A stretch of 5,877 nucleotides of DNA, from contig JASHZK010000103.1 in assembly GCA_030042575.1 (NCBI GenBank), positions 1 through 5,877 of the forward strand, given 5' to 3'. The translations under genes were made by a program, and so were the position numbers. Below, in pieces: positions 1 to 5,601 of this stretch. The notes below the pieces were generated by a model. The model was not told the DNA's origin. It worked only from the letters and a program-made list of their open reading frames with translations, and did no database searches. The stretch's first letter is position 1, and the number at the start of each line of letters is the position of its first letter. The stretch is from Acidimicrobiales bacterium (lineage in GTDB: Bacteria > Actinomycetota > Acidimicrobiia > Acidimicrobiales > UBA8190).

Positions 1-1293
1 CCGGAACGAGGTGGGGTTGGCCCTGATCACGTCGCGAAGGTAGGTACCGAGCACCCTGGTCGCCTCCGAGGTCTGCGTAGCCGGCTTCACCACCTCCACC
101 GCGTAATGGCGGAAGTCGGGCAAGACCAGGTCGTGGAGGAGCAGGCCGCCGTTGGCGTGGGGATTGGCGCTCATCCGGCGCTGTCCGGAGGGAGCCAGCT
201 CGGCGAGATCCGCTCTCGGTGTCCCCGCCTCGTCGAAGAGCTCCTCGGGCCGGTAACTGCGGAGCCAATCCTCCAAGGCGGCCAGGTGCTCGGGATTGGT
301 GCGCACCTCGGCCAGGGGCACCTGGTGGGACCGCCACGTGCCCTCGGTCGGAAGCCCGTCGACCTCCTTGGGTCCGGTCCAGCCCTTGGGGGTTCGCAGG
401 ACGATCATGGGCCACCGCGGCCGGCCGCTGGCACCGTCGCCTCGGTCGCCGTGCCCGATGGCGGCGATCTCCTCGACGACGGTGTCGAGGGTGGCGGCCA
501 TGGCCCGGTGCATCGACGCCGGGTCGTCACCCGACACCCAGTGCACGCGGTGCCCGTAGCCCTGGAGGAGCCTGGTGAGCTCGTCGTCGCCGATGCGGGC
601 CGGGATGGTCGGATTGGCGATCTTGTAGCCGTTCAGATGGAGGATGGGCAGCACCGCCCCGTCGGTGGCCGGATTGAGGAATTTGTTCCCGTGCCAGCCG
701 GTGGCCAGCGGTCCGGTCTCCGCCTCGCCGTCACCCACGACGCAGACCACGAGCAGGCCGGGGTTGTCGAAGGCGGCGCCGTAGGCGTGAGCCAGGGAGT
801 AGCCGAGCTCGCCGCCTTCGTGGATCGATCCGGGCGTCTCCGGAGCGACGTGGGAGGGAACGCCTCCCGGAAAGGAGAATTGGCGAAACAGGGCCCTCAG
901 GCCCGCTTCGTCCCGGCCGACGTGCGGGTAGACCTCGCTGTAGGTGCCCTCCAGATAGGCATTGGCCAGAGCCGCTGGTCCACCGTGTCCGGGCCCCATG
1001 ACGTAGATGGCGTCGAGGTCTCGGTGGCGGATGACACGGTTGAGATGCACGTAGAGGAAGTTGAGGCCGGGAGTGGTGCCCCAATGGCCGAGCAGCCTCG
1101 GCTTCACGTGCTCGGGCCGCAGCGGGGCCCGCAGGAGCGGATTGTCGAGCAGGTAGATCTGCCCCACCGACAGGTAGTTGGCCGCCCGCCACCAAAGGTC
1201 GAGCAGCTTCGCTTCGTCGGCCGGGAGATCGCGCCTTCTGGCACGGGCCGGTGTCACAGCCCCCAGCTTGGCCTCATCCCCGAAGCGTTGCAT
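1..1293 (-). CDS. xfp: Phosphoketolase (xylulose-5-P / fructose-6-P), N-terminal half, cut by left window edge
   Basis: Thiamine-diphosphate enzyme that cleaves xylulose 5-phosphate (and in many members fructose 6-phosphate) with inorganic phosphate to acetyl phosphate plus glyceraldehyde 3-phosphate or erythrose 4-phosphate, in the cytosol. The 431 codons present cover the N-terminal TPP-binding domain and the start of the next domain; family members are about 790-830 residues, so the rest lies beyond base 1. Visible motifs are GHWGTTPG (69-76), MGPGHGG (99-105), the family signature EGGELGY (159-165), the TPP/metal motif GDGEAETG (187-194) with its downstream Asn in HLNGYKIAN (219-227), RTPKGW (300-305) and WRSHQVP (320-326). 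His70, His103, His148 and His323 align with active-site histidines described for bifidobacterial enzymes (alignment from memory). ATG 1293 is the first in-frame start after the stop at 1372-1374; the Shine-Dalgarno is weak (GAAGG about 15 nt upstream, or GAGGG directly abutting). Substrate preference cannot be told. The gene lies 78 bp downstream of the reductase gene on the same strand and may be cotranscribed with it. Confidence 0.95.
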   Translation of the reverse strand, partial: MQRFGDEAKLGAVTPARARRRDLPADEAKLLDLWWRAANYLSVGQIYLLDNPLLRAPLRPEHVKPRLLGHWGTTPGLNFLYVHLNRVIRHRDLDAIYVMGPGHGGPAALANAYLEGTYSEVYPHVGRDEAGLRALFRQFSFPGGVPSHVAPETPGSIHEGGELGYSLAHAYGAAFDNPGLLVVCVVGDGEAETGPLATGWHGNKFLNPATDGAVLPILHLNGYKIANPTIPARIGDDELTRLLQGYGHRVHWVSGDDPASMHRAMAATLDTVVEEIAAIGHGDRGDGASGRPRWPMIVLRTPKGWTGPKEVDGLPTEGTWRSHQVPLAEVRTNPEHLAALEDWLRSYRPEELFDEAGTPRADLAELAPSGQRRMSANPHANGGLLLHDLVLPDFRHYAVEVVKPATQTSEATRVLGTYLRDVIRANPTSFR

Positions 1294-1371
1294 CCCTCGG
1301 GGGGCACAGGCCCTTCGCCCCGGCCCGGTCTGTCGGAGCCGGGTCGCCGTGGGAGGGACTCCCCGGCCTGA

Positions 1372-2292
1372 TCAGGGCGCCGTCGTCCGAGCGAAGTAGT
1401 GGCCCGCCTCCAGGTCCTCGATCCAGCCGGGGTGGGTCGGCTCCCAGTCGAGCGCCTGGCGGGTGAGCGTATTCGAGGTTGGGTTGTCGAGCTGGGCCAA
1501 AAAGCCGAGGAAACCGAGGTGGTCGGCGGCCTCGTCGGCGGTCACGCTCTTGGTCGGCAGGCCGAGCTCGGCGGCGATCGTCTCGGCGATCGTCGCGAAC
1601 GGGATGCCCCGGTCCCCCACGCCGTGCAGGCGCGACCCGGCCGGTGCTTTCTCCAGGGCCAGGCGGTAGAGCACGGCGATGTCGCGGGTGTGGGCCGCCG
1701 GCCAGCGGTTGGCGCCGTCACCGACGAAGGCGCTGTGGCCGTGCTCCCGGGCGAAGCCGATCAGCGCCACGGTGAAGCCGTGGTGGTCCAGGTCGCTGTG
1801 CACCATCGGGGCCAGCCTGATCACCGAGGAGCGCACGCCCGCCTCGGCCAGGGCGATCACGGTGTTCTCGGCGTCCACTCGCAGCCCTCCGGGGATCACG
1901 TCCTGCTCCGTGCCGGCCCGACCGGTGATCCCGCCCATGGCCAGCATCAACGTGCCACCGGTGCTGACGAAGGGCTTGCCCGTCCCGGCCAAGGCCTCTC
2001 CCATGGCCTCGACGGCGGCGGCGTCGGCGCTCACCGCCGCGAGGAAGTCGCCACTTCGCATGGCTTCGTGCTTGAAGGCCAGGTGGATGACACCGTCGGA
2101 CTCGATCGCCGCCGTCCTCAGCCCGCCGAGGTCATCGAGGTCGCCGGCTCGGACCTCGGCACCGAGGGCGGCCACCGCAGCGGCCGACCGCTCGGAGCGG
2201 GCCAGGCCGACGACCTGGTGCCCGTGGTCGAGCAGTTCGGGGATGACGGCGGAGGCGATGTGGCCCGAGGCGCCGGTGACGAACACGCGCAT
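1372..2292 (-). CDS. Atypical SDR / NAD-dependent epimerase-dehydratase family protein (SDR_a5-like)
   Basis: A 306-residue Rossmann-fold nucleotide-binding protein of the extended/atypical short-chain dehydrogenase group; substrate unknown. The N-terminal beta strand and dinucleotide loop read MRVFVTGASGHIAS (1-14), with Arg32 after the second strand (GLARS), which suggests NADP(H), Asp51 in AGDLDD, and VIHLAF (68-73). Typical features of the atypical-5 subgroup are STGGTLML (110-117), VIRLAPMVH (157-165) and VGDGANRWPAAHTRD (190-204), followed by a C-terminal substrate-binding part. No clear YxxxK catalytic pair is seen, as in that subgroup. The third glycine of the usual GxxGxxG is alanine (Ala13). 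ATG 2292 is chosen because AGAGGAG ends 7 nt upstream; a GTG at 2337 would add 15 residues (charged, with a repeated Ile-Glu-Asn/Lys pattern) encoded over this ribosome site and is unlikely. It is divergent from tetR, so control by that repressor is plausible. The 78-bp gap to the phosphoketolase gene holds no convincing terminator or promoter. Confidence 0.9.
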   Translation of the reverse strand: MRVFVTGASGHIASAVIPELLDHGHQVVGLARSERSAAAVAALGAEVRAGDLDDLGGLRTAAIESDGVIHLAFKHEAMRSGDFLAAVSADAAAVEAMGEALAGTGKPFVSTGGTLMLAMGGITGRAGTEQDVIPGGLRVDAENTVIALAEAGVRSSVIRLAPMVHSDLDHHGFTVALIGFAREHGHSAFVGDGANRWPAAHTRDIAVLYRLALEKAPAGSRLHGVGDRGIPFATIAETIAAELGLPTKSVTADEAADHLGFLGFLAQLDNPTSNTLTRQALDWEPTHPGWIEDLEAGHYFARTTAP

Positions 2293-2299
2293 GAGCGGA

Positions 2300-2306
2300 C
2301 TCCTCT
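2300..2306 (-). promoter_or_regulatory. Ribosome binding site deciding the reductase start
   Basis: On the minus strand the sequence AGAGGAG lies 7 nt before ATG 2292, a near-ideal Shine-Dalgarno. It supports the 306-residue form and argues against the upstream in-frame GTG at 2337. Confidence 0.75.
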
Positions 2307-2326
2307 TCTCGATCTCGTTCTCGATC
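2306..2326. repeat. Two 9-bp direct repeats with 12-bp period in the reductase leader
   Basis: TTCTCGATC occurs at 2306-2314 and again at 2318-2326. On the minus strand this is GATCGAGAA twice, just upstream of and touching the Shine-Dalgarno of the reductase gene. It may be a chance duplication or a leader element; no function is claimed. Confidence 0.45.
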
Positions 2327-2329
2327 CCG

Positions 2330-2348
2330 GATGTCACTTGGTGCCATC
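2330..2348. promoter_or_regulatory. Candidate TetR operator, copy 1 (reductase-proximal)
   Basis: Imperfect palindrome with left arm GATGTCAC, a 3-bp spacer TTG and right arm GTGCCATC; 7 of 8 arm positions are complementary. Size and shape fit operators of TetR-family repressors. It is repeated almost exactly at 2362-2380 and lies where transcription of the leftward reductase gene would begin if the proposed promoter is right. Which protein binds is inferred from the adjacent divergent tetR gene. Confidence 0.55.
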
Positions 2349-2378
2349 ACCCTACCATGGTCATGTCACCGGGTGCCA
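2349..2378 (-). promoter_or_regulatory. Possible promoter of the leftward reductase gene
   Basis: On the minus strand, TGGCAC (2378-2373) is an acceptable -35 and TAGGGT (2354-2349) a weak -10, with an 18-bp spacer. Transcription would start near 2341-2343, inside operator copy 1, giving a leader of about 50 nt with a good ribosome site. The -35 lies in operator copy 2. The -10 matches the consensus only in part, so this is tentative. Confidence 0.3.
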
Positions 2379-2380
2379 TC
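2362..2380. promoter_or_regulatory. Candidate TetR operator, copy 2 (tetR-proximal)
   Basis: Second copy of the palindrome: left arm CATGTCAC, spacer CGG, right arm GTGCCATC, with 6 of 8 arm positions complementary. The cores of the two copies (2332-2346 and 2364-2378) are identical at 13 of 15 positions and in the same orientation. Their centres (2339 and 2371) are 32 bp apart, about three turns of DNA, so bound dimers would sit on the same face. This copy covers the proposed -35 of tetR, as expected for autorepression. Confidence 0.55.
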
Positions 2381-2392
2381 GCCAGGTATGCT
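2364..2392 (+). promoter_or_regulatory. Possible promoter of the tetR-ABC exporter operon
   Basis: TGTCAC (2364-2369) as -35 and TATGCT (2387-2392) as -10 are separated by 17 bp. The predicted start of transcription is about 2398-2401, at or just before the tetR ATG at 2402, so the mRNA could be leaderless. The -10 is a good match; the -35 is poor and lies inside operator copy 2. Confidence 0.4.
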
Positions 2393-2401
2393 GGGGCCGT
2401 C

Positions 2402-2965
2402 ATGTCGCGCTGGAAGCCGGATGCCGACGGGCGACTGATCGAGGCGGCCCTGGTGCTGTTCGATCGACAGGGCTACGAGGACACGACCGTTGCCGACCTG
2501 GCCGCCAGCGCCGGCCTGACGAGACGCACCTTTTTCCGCTACTTCTCCGACAAGCGCGAGGTGCTCTTCAGCGGGGCCGGCGAGCTGGAACGACTGTGGG
2601 TGAACGCCGTGACCGGGGCGCCCAAGGGCTGTGGGGCGATGGTGGCGATGGAGGCAGGCTTCGCCGCCGTGGCCGAGGTGTTCACCGAACGCCATTCGTT
2701 CGCCAAGATCCGGGCCCGGATCATCGCCGCCAACCCCGAACTGCAAGAGCGCGAGCTGATCAAGTTGGAGAAGCTGGCGTCCTCGGTGGCGGCGGCCCTC
2801 GAAGAGCGCGGCATCGAGGCCGGCCGAGCGGCGCTGGCCGCCTATACCGGAGTACAGATCTTCCACCTGGCCTTTGCTCGCTGGATCGCCCAGGACGACC
2901 CCGGCGGCCTCCTACCGCTCATGCACGAGTCGCTAGAAGAGCTCCGCGAAGTCCTGACCAGCTGA
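2402..2965 (+). CDS. TetR/AcrR-family transcriptional repressor
   Basis: A 187-residue one-domain-plus-ligand-domain repressor. The N-terminal helix-turn-helix spans about residues 10-52, with TTVADLAASAGLTRRTF (28-44) followed by FRYFSDKREVLF (45-56), the diagnostic TetR recognition region. The helical C-terminal part (about 57-187) is the ligand and dimer domain and names no ligand. In-frame ATGs at 2357 and 2363 would add 13-15 residues, but they have no ribosome site and lie across the operator copies. ATG 2402 gives the usual short N-terminus (MSRWKPDADGRLIEAA), although it too lacks a good Shine-Dalgarno; a start without a leader is likely. The ATPase gene follows after 31 bp with no visible promoter of its own, so repressor and exporter are probably one operon. 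The protein likely binds the paired palindromes at 2330-2380 and represses both directions until it binds a small molecule that the exporter removes (inference). Confidence 0.92.
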   Translation: MSRWKPDADGRLIEAALVLFDRQGYEDTTVADLAASAGLTRRTFFRYFSDKREVLFSGAGELERLWVNAVTGAPKGCGAMVAMEAGFAAVAEVFTERHSFAKIRARIIAANPELQERELIKLEKLASSVAAALEERGIEAGRAALAAYTGVQIFHLAFARWIAQDDPGGLLPLMHESLEELREVLTS

Positions 2966-2981
2966 CCCAACCCGTATTCCT

Positions 2982-2986
2982 GGAGG
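2982..2986 (+). promoter_or_regulatory. Ribosome binding site of the ABC ATPase gene
   Basis: GGAGG lies 10 nt before ATG 2997, in the 31-bp gap after the tetR stop. It fixes the start and shows that the ATPase is translated independently within the operon. Confidence 0.75.
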
Positions 2987-2996
2987 CGGCCCGCAC

Positions 2997-3893
2997 ATGT
3001 CGGATACGGCCCTGCGCACAGAAGGCCTCTCGAAGCGCTTCGGCGACGTCGTGGCCCTGGACCACCTGGACCTGGAAGTCCCCCGGGGCGAGGTGGTCGG
3101 CTATCTCGGACCCAACGGGGCGGGCAAGACGACCACGATCCGCCTGCTCCTGGGGCTGAGTCGCCCCACCGAAGGGCGAGCGGAGATCTTCGGTCTCGAC
3201 TGCCGGCGCCAGCCGGTGCGGGCCCATCGCCGGCTGGCCTTCGTGACCGGGGAGGCCAACCTGTGGCCGTCGCTCACCGGTGCGGAGACCCTGTCTCTGC
3301 TCGGGCGTGTCCACGGTCATGTCGACGAGCCCTACCGGGGCGCCTTGATCGACCGGTTCGACCTCGATCCGACCAAGAAGGTAAGGGCCTACTCGAAGGG
3401 GAACCGCCAGAAAGTCGTCCTCATCGCCGCCTTGATGGTCCGTCCGGACCTGCTCGTGCTCGACGAGCCCACCAGTGGGCTCGATCCCTTGATGGAACAG
3501 GTCTTCCGCCACTGCGTCCAAGAGGCCAAGGACCGGGGACAGACCGTGTTCCTCTCCTCCCACGTCATGAGTGAGGTGGAAGCCCTGTGCGACCGGGTAG
3601 CCATCTTGCGCCAGGGCAGGCTGATCGAGATGGGGACGTTGGCCGAGATGCGTCACCTGAGCGCGCTGACCGTCGAGGCCAGGTTCGACCGGACGGTGCC
3701 CGACCTCTCCGCCGTCCCCGGGGTCAGCGCCGTGGAAGTCGACGGTCCGACCGTCCGCTGCCAGGTCCGTGGATCGGTCGAGCCGTTGGTGAAGGTCCTG
3801 GCCTCGGCCGGAGTGACCGAGCTGCTCAGCCACGAGCCTTCACTCGAAGAGCTGTTTCTCGCTCAGTACGGAGCCGACGGCCATGCAGGCTGA
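2997..3893 (+). CDS. ABC exporter ATP-binding protein (drug/polyketide exporter type)
   Basis: A 298-residue nucleotide-binding subunit that hydrolyses ATP to drive the membrane permease encoded next to it. Walker A is GPNGAGKT (38-45), the signature loop is YSKGNRQK (132-139), Walker B is LLVLDEP (152-158) with catalytic Glu157, the D-loop is SGLD (160-163) and the switch histidine is His189 in FLSSHVMSE. The Q-loop position has no glutamine: the stretch is FVTGEANLWPSLT (82-94). The signature also departs from LSGGQ. Both are seen in exporter ATPases of the COG1131 type and need not impair function. The C-terminal 85 or so residues (from about 215) form the extra beta-rich domain usual in this group. 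The stop overlaps the permease start by 11 bp, so the two are translationally linked. Cargo is unknown; the neighbouring TetR suggests a toxic or signalling small molecule. Confidence 0.95.
   Translation: MSDTALRTEGLSKRFGDVVALDHLDLEVPRGEVVGYLGPNGAGKTTTIRLLLGLSRPTEGRAEIFGLDCRRQPVRAHRRLAFVTGEANLWPSLTGAETLSLLGRVHGHVDEPYRGALIDRFDLDPTKKVRAYSKGNRQKVVLIAALMVRPDLLVLDEPTSGLDPLMEQVFRHCVQEAKDRGQTVFLSSHVMSEVEALCDRVAILRQGRLIEMGTLAEMRHLSALTVEARFDRTVPDLSAVPGVSAVEVDGPTVRCQVRGSVEPLVKVLASAGVTELLSHEPSLEELFLAQYGADGHAG
3870..3873 (+). promoter_or_regulatory. Ribosome binding site of the permease gene, inside the ATPase gene
   Basis: GGAG lies 9 nt before ATG 3883, within the last codons of the ATPase gene. It supports this start and the 11-bp overlap of the two genes. 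Confidence 0.6.
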
Positions 3894-5538
3894 TCTCGGG
3901 ATCAGGGCTCGGATCACGGCGCCGGTGGGCGCCCGTGGGTCACCGGCCTTCCTCGTCGCCGGATTGAGCACGCGCCGAGCCGTGCGCTCGGGGATCCTAT
4001 GGGGCTACATCTTCGGCATCGCCATCGCCTCGTCGGAGATCACCTATGGGCGGATCTACAAGACGGCAGCCCAGCGTGACGCCCTGGCCGCCACCTATGG
4101 CGCCAGCAAAGCCATGAGCGCCCTCTTCGGACCCGCCCCCCGGCTCCAGAGCGTCGGCGGGTTCACCGTCTTCAAGATCTCCATGACGCTCATGGTCCTC
4201 GGCGCCGTGTGGGGCCTGCTCACGAGTACCAGGCTGTTGCGGGGAGAGGAGGGCAGCGGGCGATGGGACCTGCTCCTGTGTGGGCGCACCACGCAGCGGC
4301 GGGCGACGGCTCAGGTGATCGTCGGTCTCGGCACCGGCCTGGCCGCTCTCTGGGCGGTCACGGCCGTCATCACCGTGCTGTCGGGCCGCCAGGCAAGCGT
4401 GGGGATCGGCGTCGGTCCGTCGCTCTACTTCTCGGTGGCCACGGTGGCCACCGCGGCCATGTTCCTCGCCGTCGGCGCCGTGACCAGCCAGCTGGCGGCC
4501 ACCCGGCGCCGGGCCGCCTCGTGGGCGGCGGTGTTCCTCGGGGTCAGCTACGGCGTGCGTCTCGTCGCCGACGCCGGGGTGGGTCTCCACGGGCTGATCT
4601 GGGCCTCCCCCCTCGGATGGGTGGAAGAGCTCCGACCGATCATCTCGCCCCAACCGCTGGCCCTGCTCCCCATCGCCGCCTTCGTGGCAGTCCTTTGCGC
4701 CCTCGCCGTGTACCTGGCCGGCAGGCGCGACGCCGGGGCGAGCATGGTGGCCGACCGGGACCACGCCGAAGCCCATGTGGCCCTGCTCTACGGACCGAGC
4801 GGCCTGGTGGTCCGAGTGCAGCGAGCGCCGATCATCGGCTGGTGGGTGGCCATCGGCCTCTCCGCCTTTCTCTACGGGCTGATCGCCAAATCGACGGGGA
4901 CAACCATCTCGGGTTCGGTCCAAGAGGTGTTGTCCAAGTTGGGAACGACGGGCACCGGCGCCGACGCCGCTCTCGGCGTGAGCTTCCTCGTCGAGGCCGT
5001 CCTGATCGGTTTCTTCGCCGCCGGTCAGGTCACCGCCGCCCGTTCCGAGGAGTCCGACGGCACCCTCGACAACTTCTTGGCACGCCCGGTGTCCCGCAGT
5101 GGTTGGCTGGGCGGGCGAATGGCGGTGGCGGTCATGGCCTTGACGCTCGGCGGTGTGGGGGCAGGCGTGTCGGGATGGCTCGGAGCGGCGAGCCAGCACA
5201 CGGGATTGCCCTTCACCAGCCTGCTCCTGGCCGGCGTGAACCTCGTGCCTCCGGCGATCTTCATTCTCGGAATCGGTGTGCTGACCCTGGGCATACTCCC
5301 TCGGGCCACGGCCGTCGTCGTCTATGGCGCCCTGGTCTGGTCGCTGCTCGTCGTCATCGTCGGCGGGTTCGGGACCGTGAGCCACTGGGCCCTCGATACC
5401 TCGGTGTTCCACCACATGGCCTCGGCTCCCAGCGTGCCCCCGGACTGGGTGGCGAACGGCGTCATGTTGGGCATCGGGGCGGCCGCCGCCCTCGTCGGGG
5501 GACTGGTATTCAGGCGGCGGGACCTCCGAGGAGCATGA
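3883..5538 (+). CDS. ABC transporter permease, 'exporter of polyketide antibiotics' type (COG3559/TnrB3-like)
   Basis: A 551-residue polytopic membrane protein, the channel partner of the upstream ATPase. About twelve hydrophobic segments can be read, near residues 37-52, 95-114, 144-166, 180-202, 212-230, 258-279, 317-335, 365-382, 413-432, 445-470, 476-496 and 524-543, arranged as two halves of six. Each half carries the same cytoplasmic motif EExxGxxD after its second helix: residues 122-129 (Glu122, Glu123, Gly126, Asp129) and 389-396 (Glu389, Glu390, Gly393, Asp396). This points to an internal duplication, so one polypeptide may supply a whole transmembrane unit for two ATPase copies. 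The loop at about 53-94 after helix 1 is probably extracytoplasmic. The chain ends in a basic tail (RRRDLR), and no cleavable signal peptide is seen. The family name comes from actinobacterial antibiotic-resistance loci; no biosynthesis gene is visible here, so the cargo stays open. Confidence 0.9.
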   Translation: MQADLGIRARITAPVGARGSPAFLVAGLSTRRAVRSGILWGYIFGIAIASSEITYGRIYKTAAQRDALAATYGASKAMSALFGPAPRLQSVGGFTVFKISMTLMVLGAVWGLLTSTRLLRGEEGSGRWDLLLCGRTTQRRATAQVIVGLGTGLAALWAVTAVITVLSGRQASVGIGVGPSLYFSVATVATAAMFLAVGAVTSQLAATRRRAASWAAVFLGVSYGVRLVADAGVGLHGLIWASPLGWVEELRPIISPQPLALLPIAAFVAVLCALAVYLAGRRDAGASMVADRDHAEAHVALLYGPSGLVVRVQRAPIIGWWVAIGLSAFLYGLIAKSTGTTISGSVQEVLSKLGTTGTGADAALGVSFLVEAVLIGFFAAGQVTAARSEESDGTLDNFLARPVSRSGWLGGRMAVAVMALTLGGVGAGVSGWLGAASQHTGLPFTSLLLAGVNLVPPAIFILGIGVLTLGILPRATAVVVYGALVWSLLVVIVGGFGTVSHWALDTSVFHHMASAPSVPPDWVANGVMLGIGAAAALVGGLVFRRRDLRGA

Positions 5539-5569
5539 CCATCGAACCAGCCACTGCGCCTGCCCCCCT

Positions 5570-5601
5570 GGACCTCTCGAACGGCCAGCGGCCTCAGGTC
5601 C
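5570..5601. terminator. Hairpin-like element between convergent genes, possible bidirectional terminator
   Basis: GGACCT (5570-5575) pairs with AGGTCC (5596-5601). Inside it GGCC (5583-5586) pairs with GGCC (5590-5593) around a 3-nt loop, leaving an uneven internal loop of 7 and 2 nt. It lies just after the permease stop and spans the stop codon of the convergent dehydrogenase gene. There is no T-tract, so it would be a non-canonical terminator of the kind proposed for high-GC bacteria. No better terminator is seen in the gap. Confidence 0.35.

Noticed and set aside
1317..1345. CCCGG...CCGGG inverted repeat between the reductase and phosphoketolase genes as a terminator.
   Set aside because: A 5-bp stem with a loop of about 10 nt and no T-tract is expected by chance in such GC-rich DNA, and the gene order favours cotranscription.
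106..1371. Long open frame (421 codons) on the plus strand.
   Set aside because: It lies opposite the phosphoketolase gene, whose minus-strand translation carries all the family motifs. The plus-strand product is low-complexity Gly/Val/Arg-rich with no recognisable domain; it is a GC-driven shadow.
2354..2361. Perfect 8-bp palindrome ACCATGGT between the two operator copies as a third operator.
   Set aside because: It does not resemble the operator arms, is short, and is not centred between the two copies.
1679..2401. N-terminal extension of the TetR frame by some 240 codons.
   Set aside because: It is antisense to the reductase gene and runs through the divergent promoter and operators; TetR proteins start shortly before the helix-turn-helix, as from ATG 2402.
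1399..3159. Plus-strand frame of 586 codons.
   Set aside because: It crosses the reductase gene, tetR and the start of the ATPase gene in the wrong frame, and the product is Arg/Gly-rich without motifs.
3997..5415. Minus-strand frame of 472 codons opposite the permease.
   Set aside because: The product is rich in Gly, His, Glu and Gln with no domain, whereas the plus-strand frame gives a coherent 12-helix membrane protein.
4209..5534. Long plus-strand frame in a second phase within the permease gene.
   Set aside because: Arg/Gly/Pro-rich shadow of the permease; only its last 43 codons after ATG 5535 are considered, as a finding.
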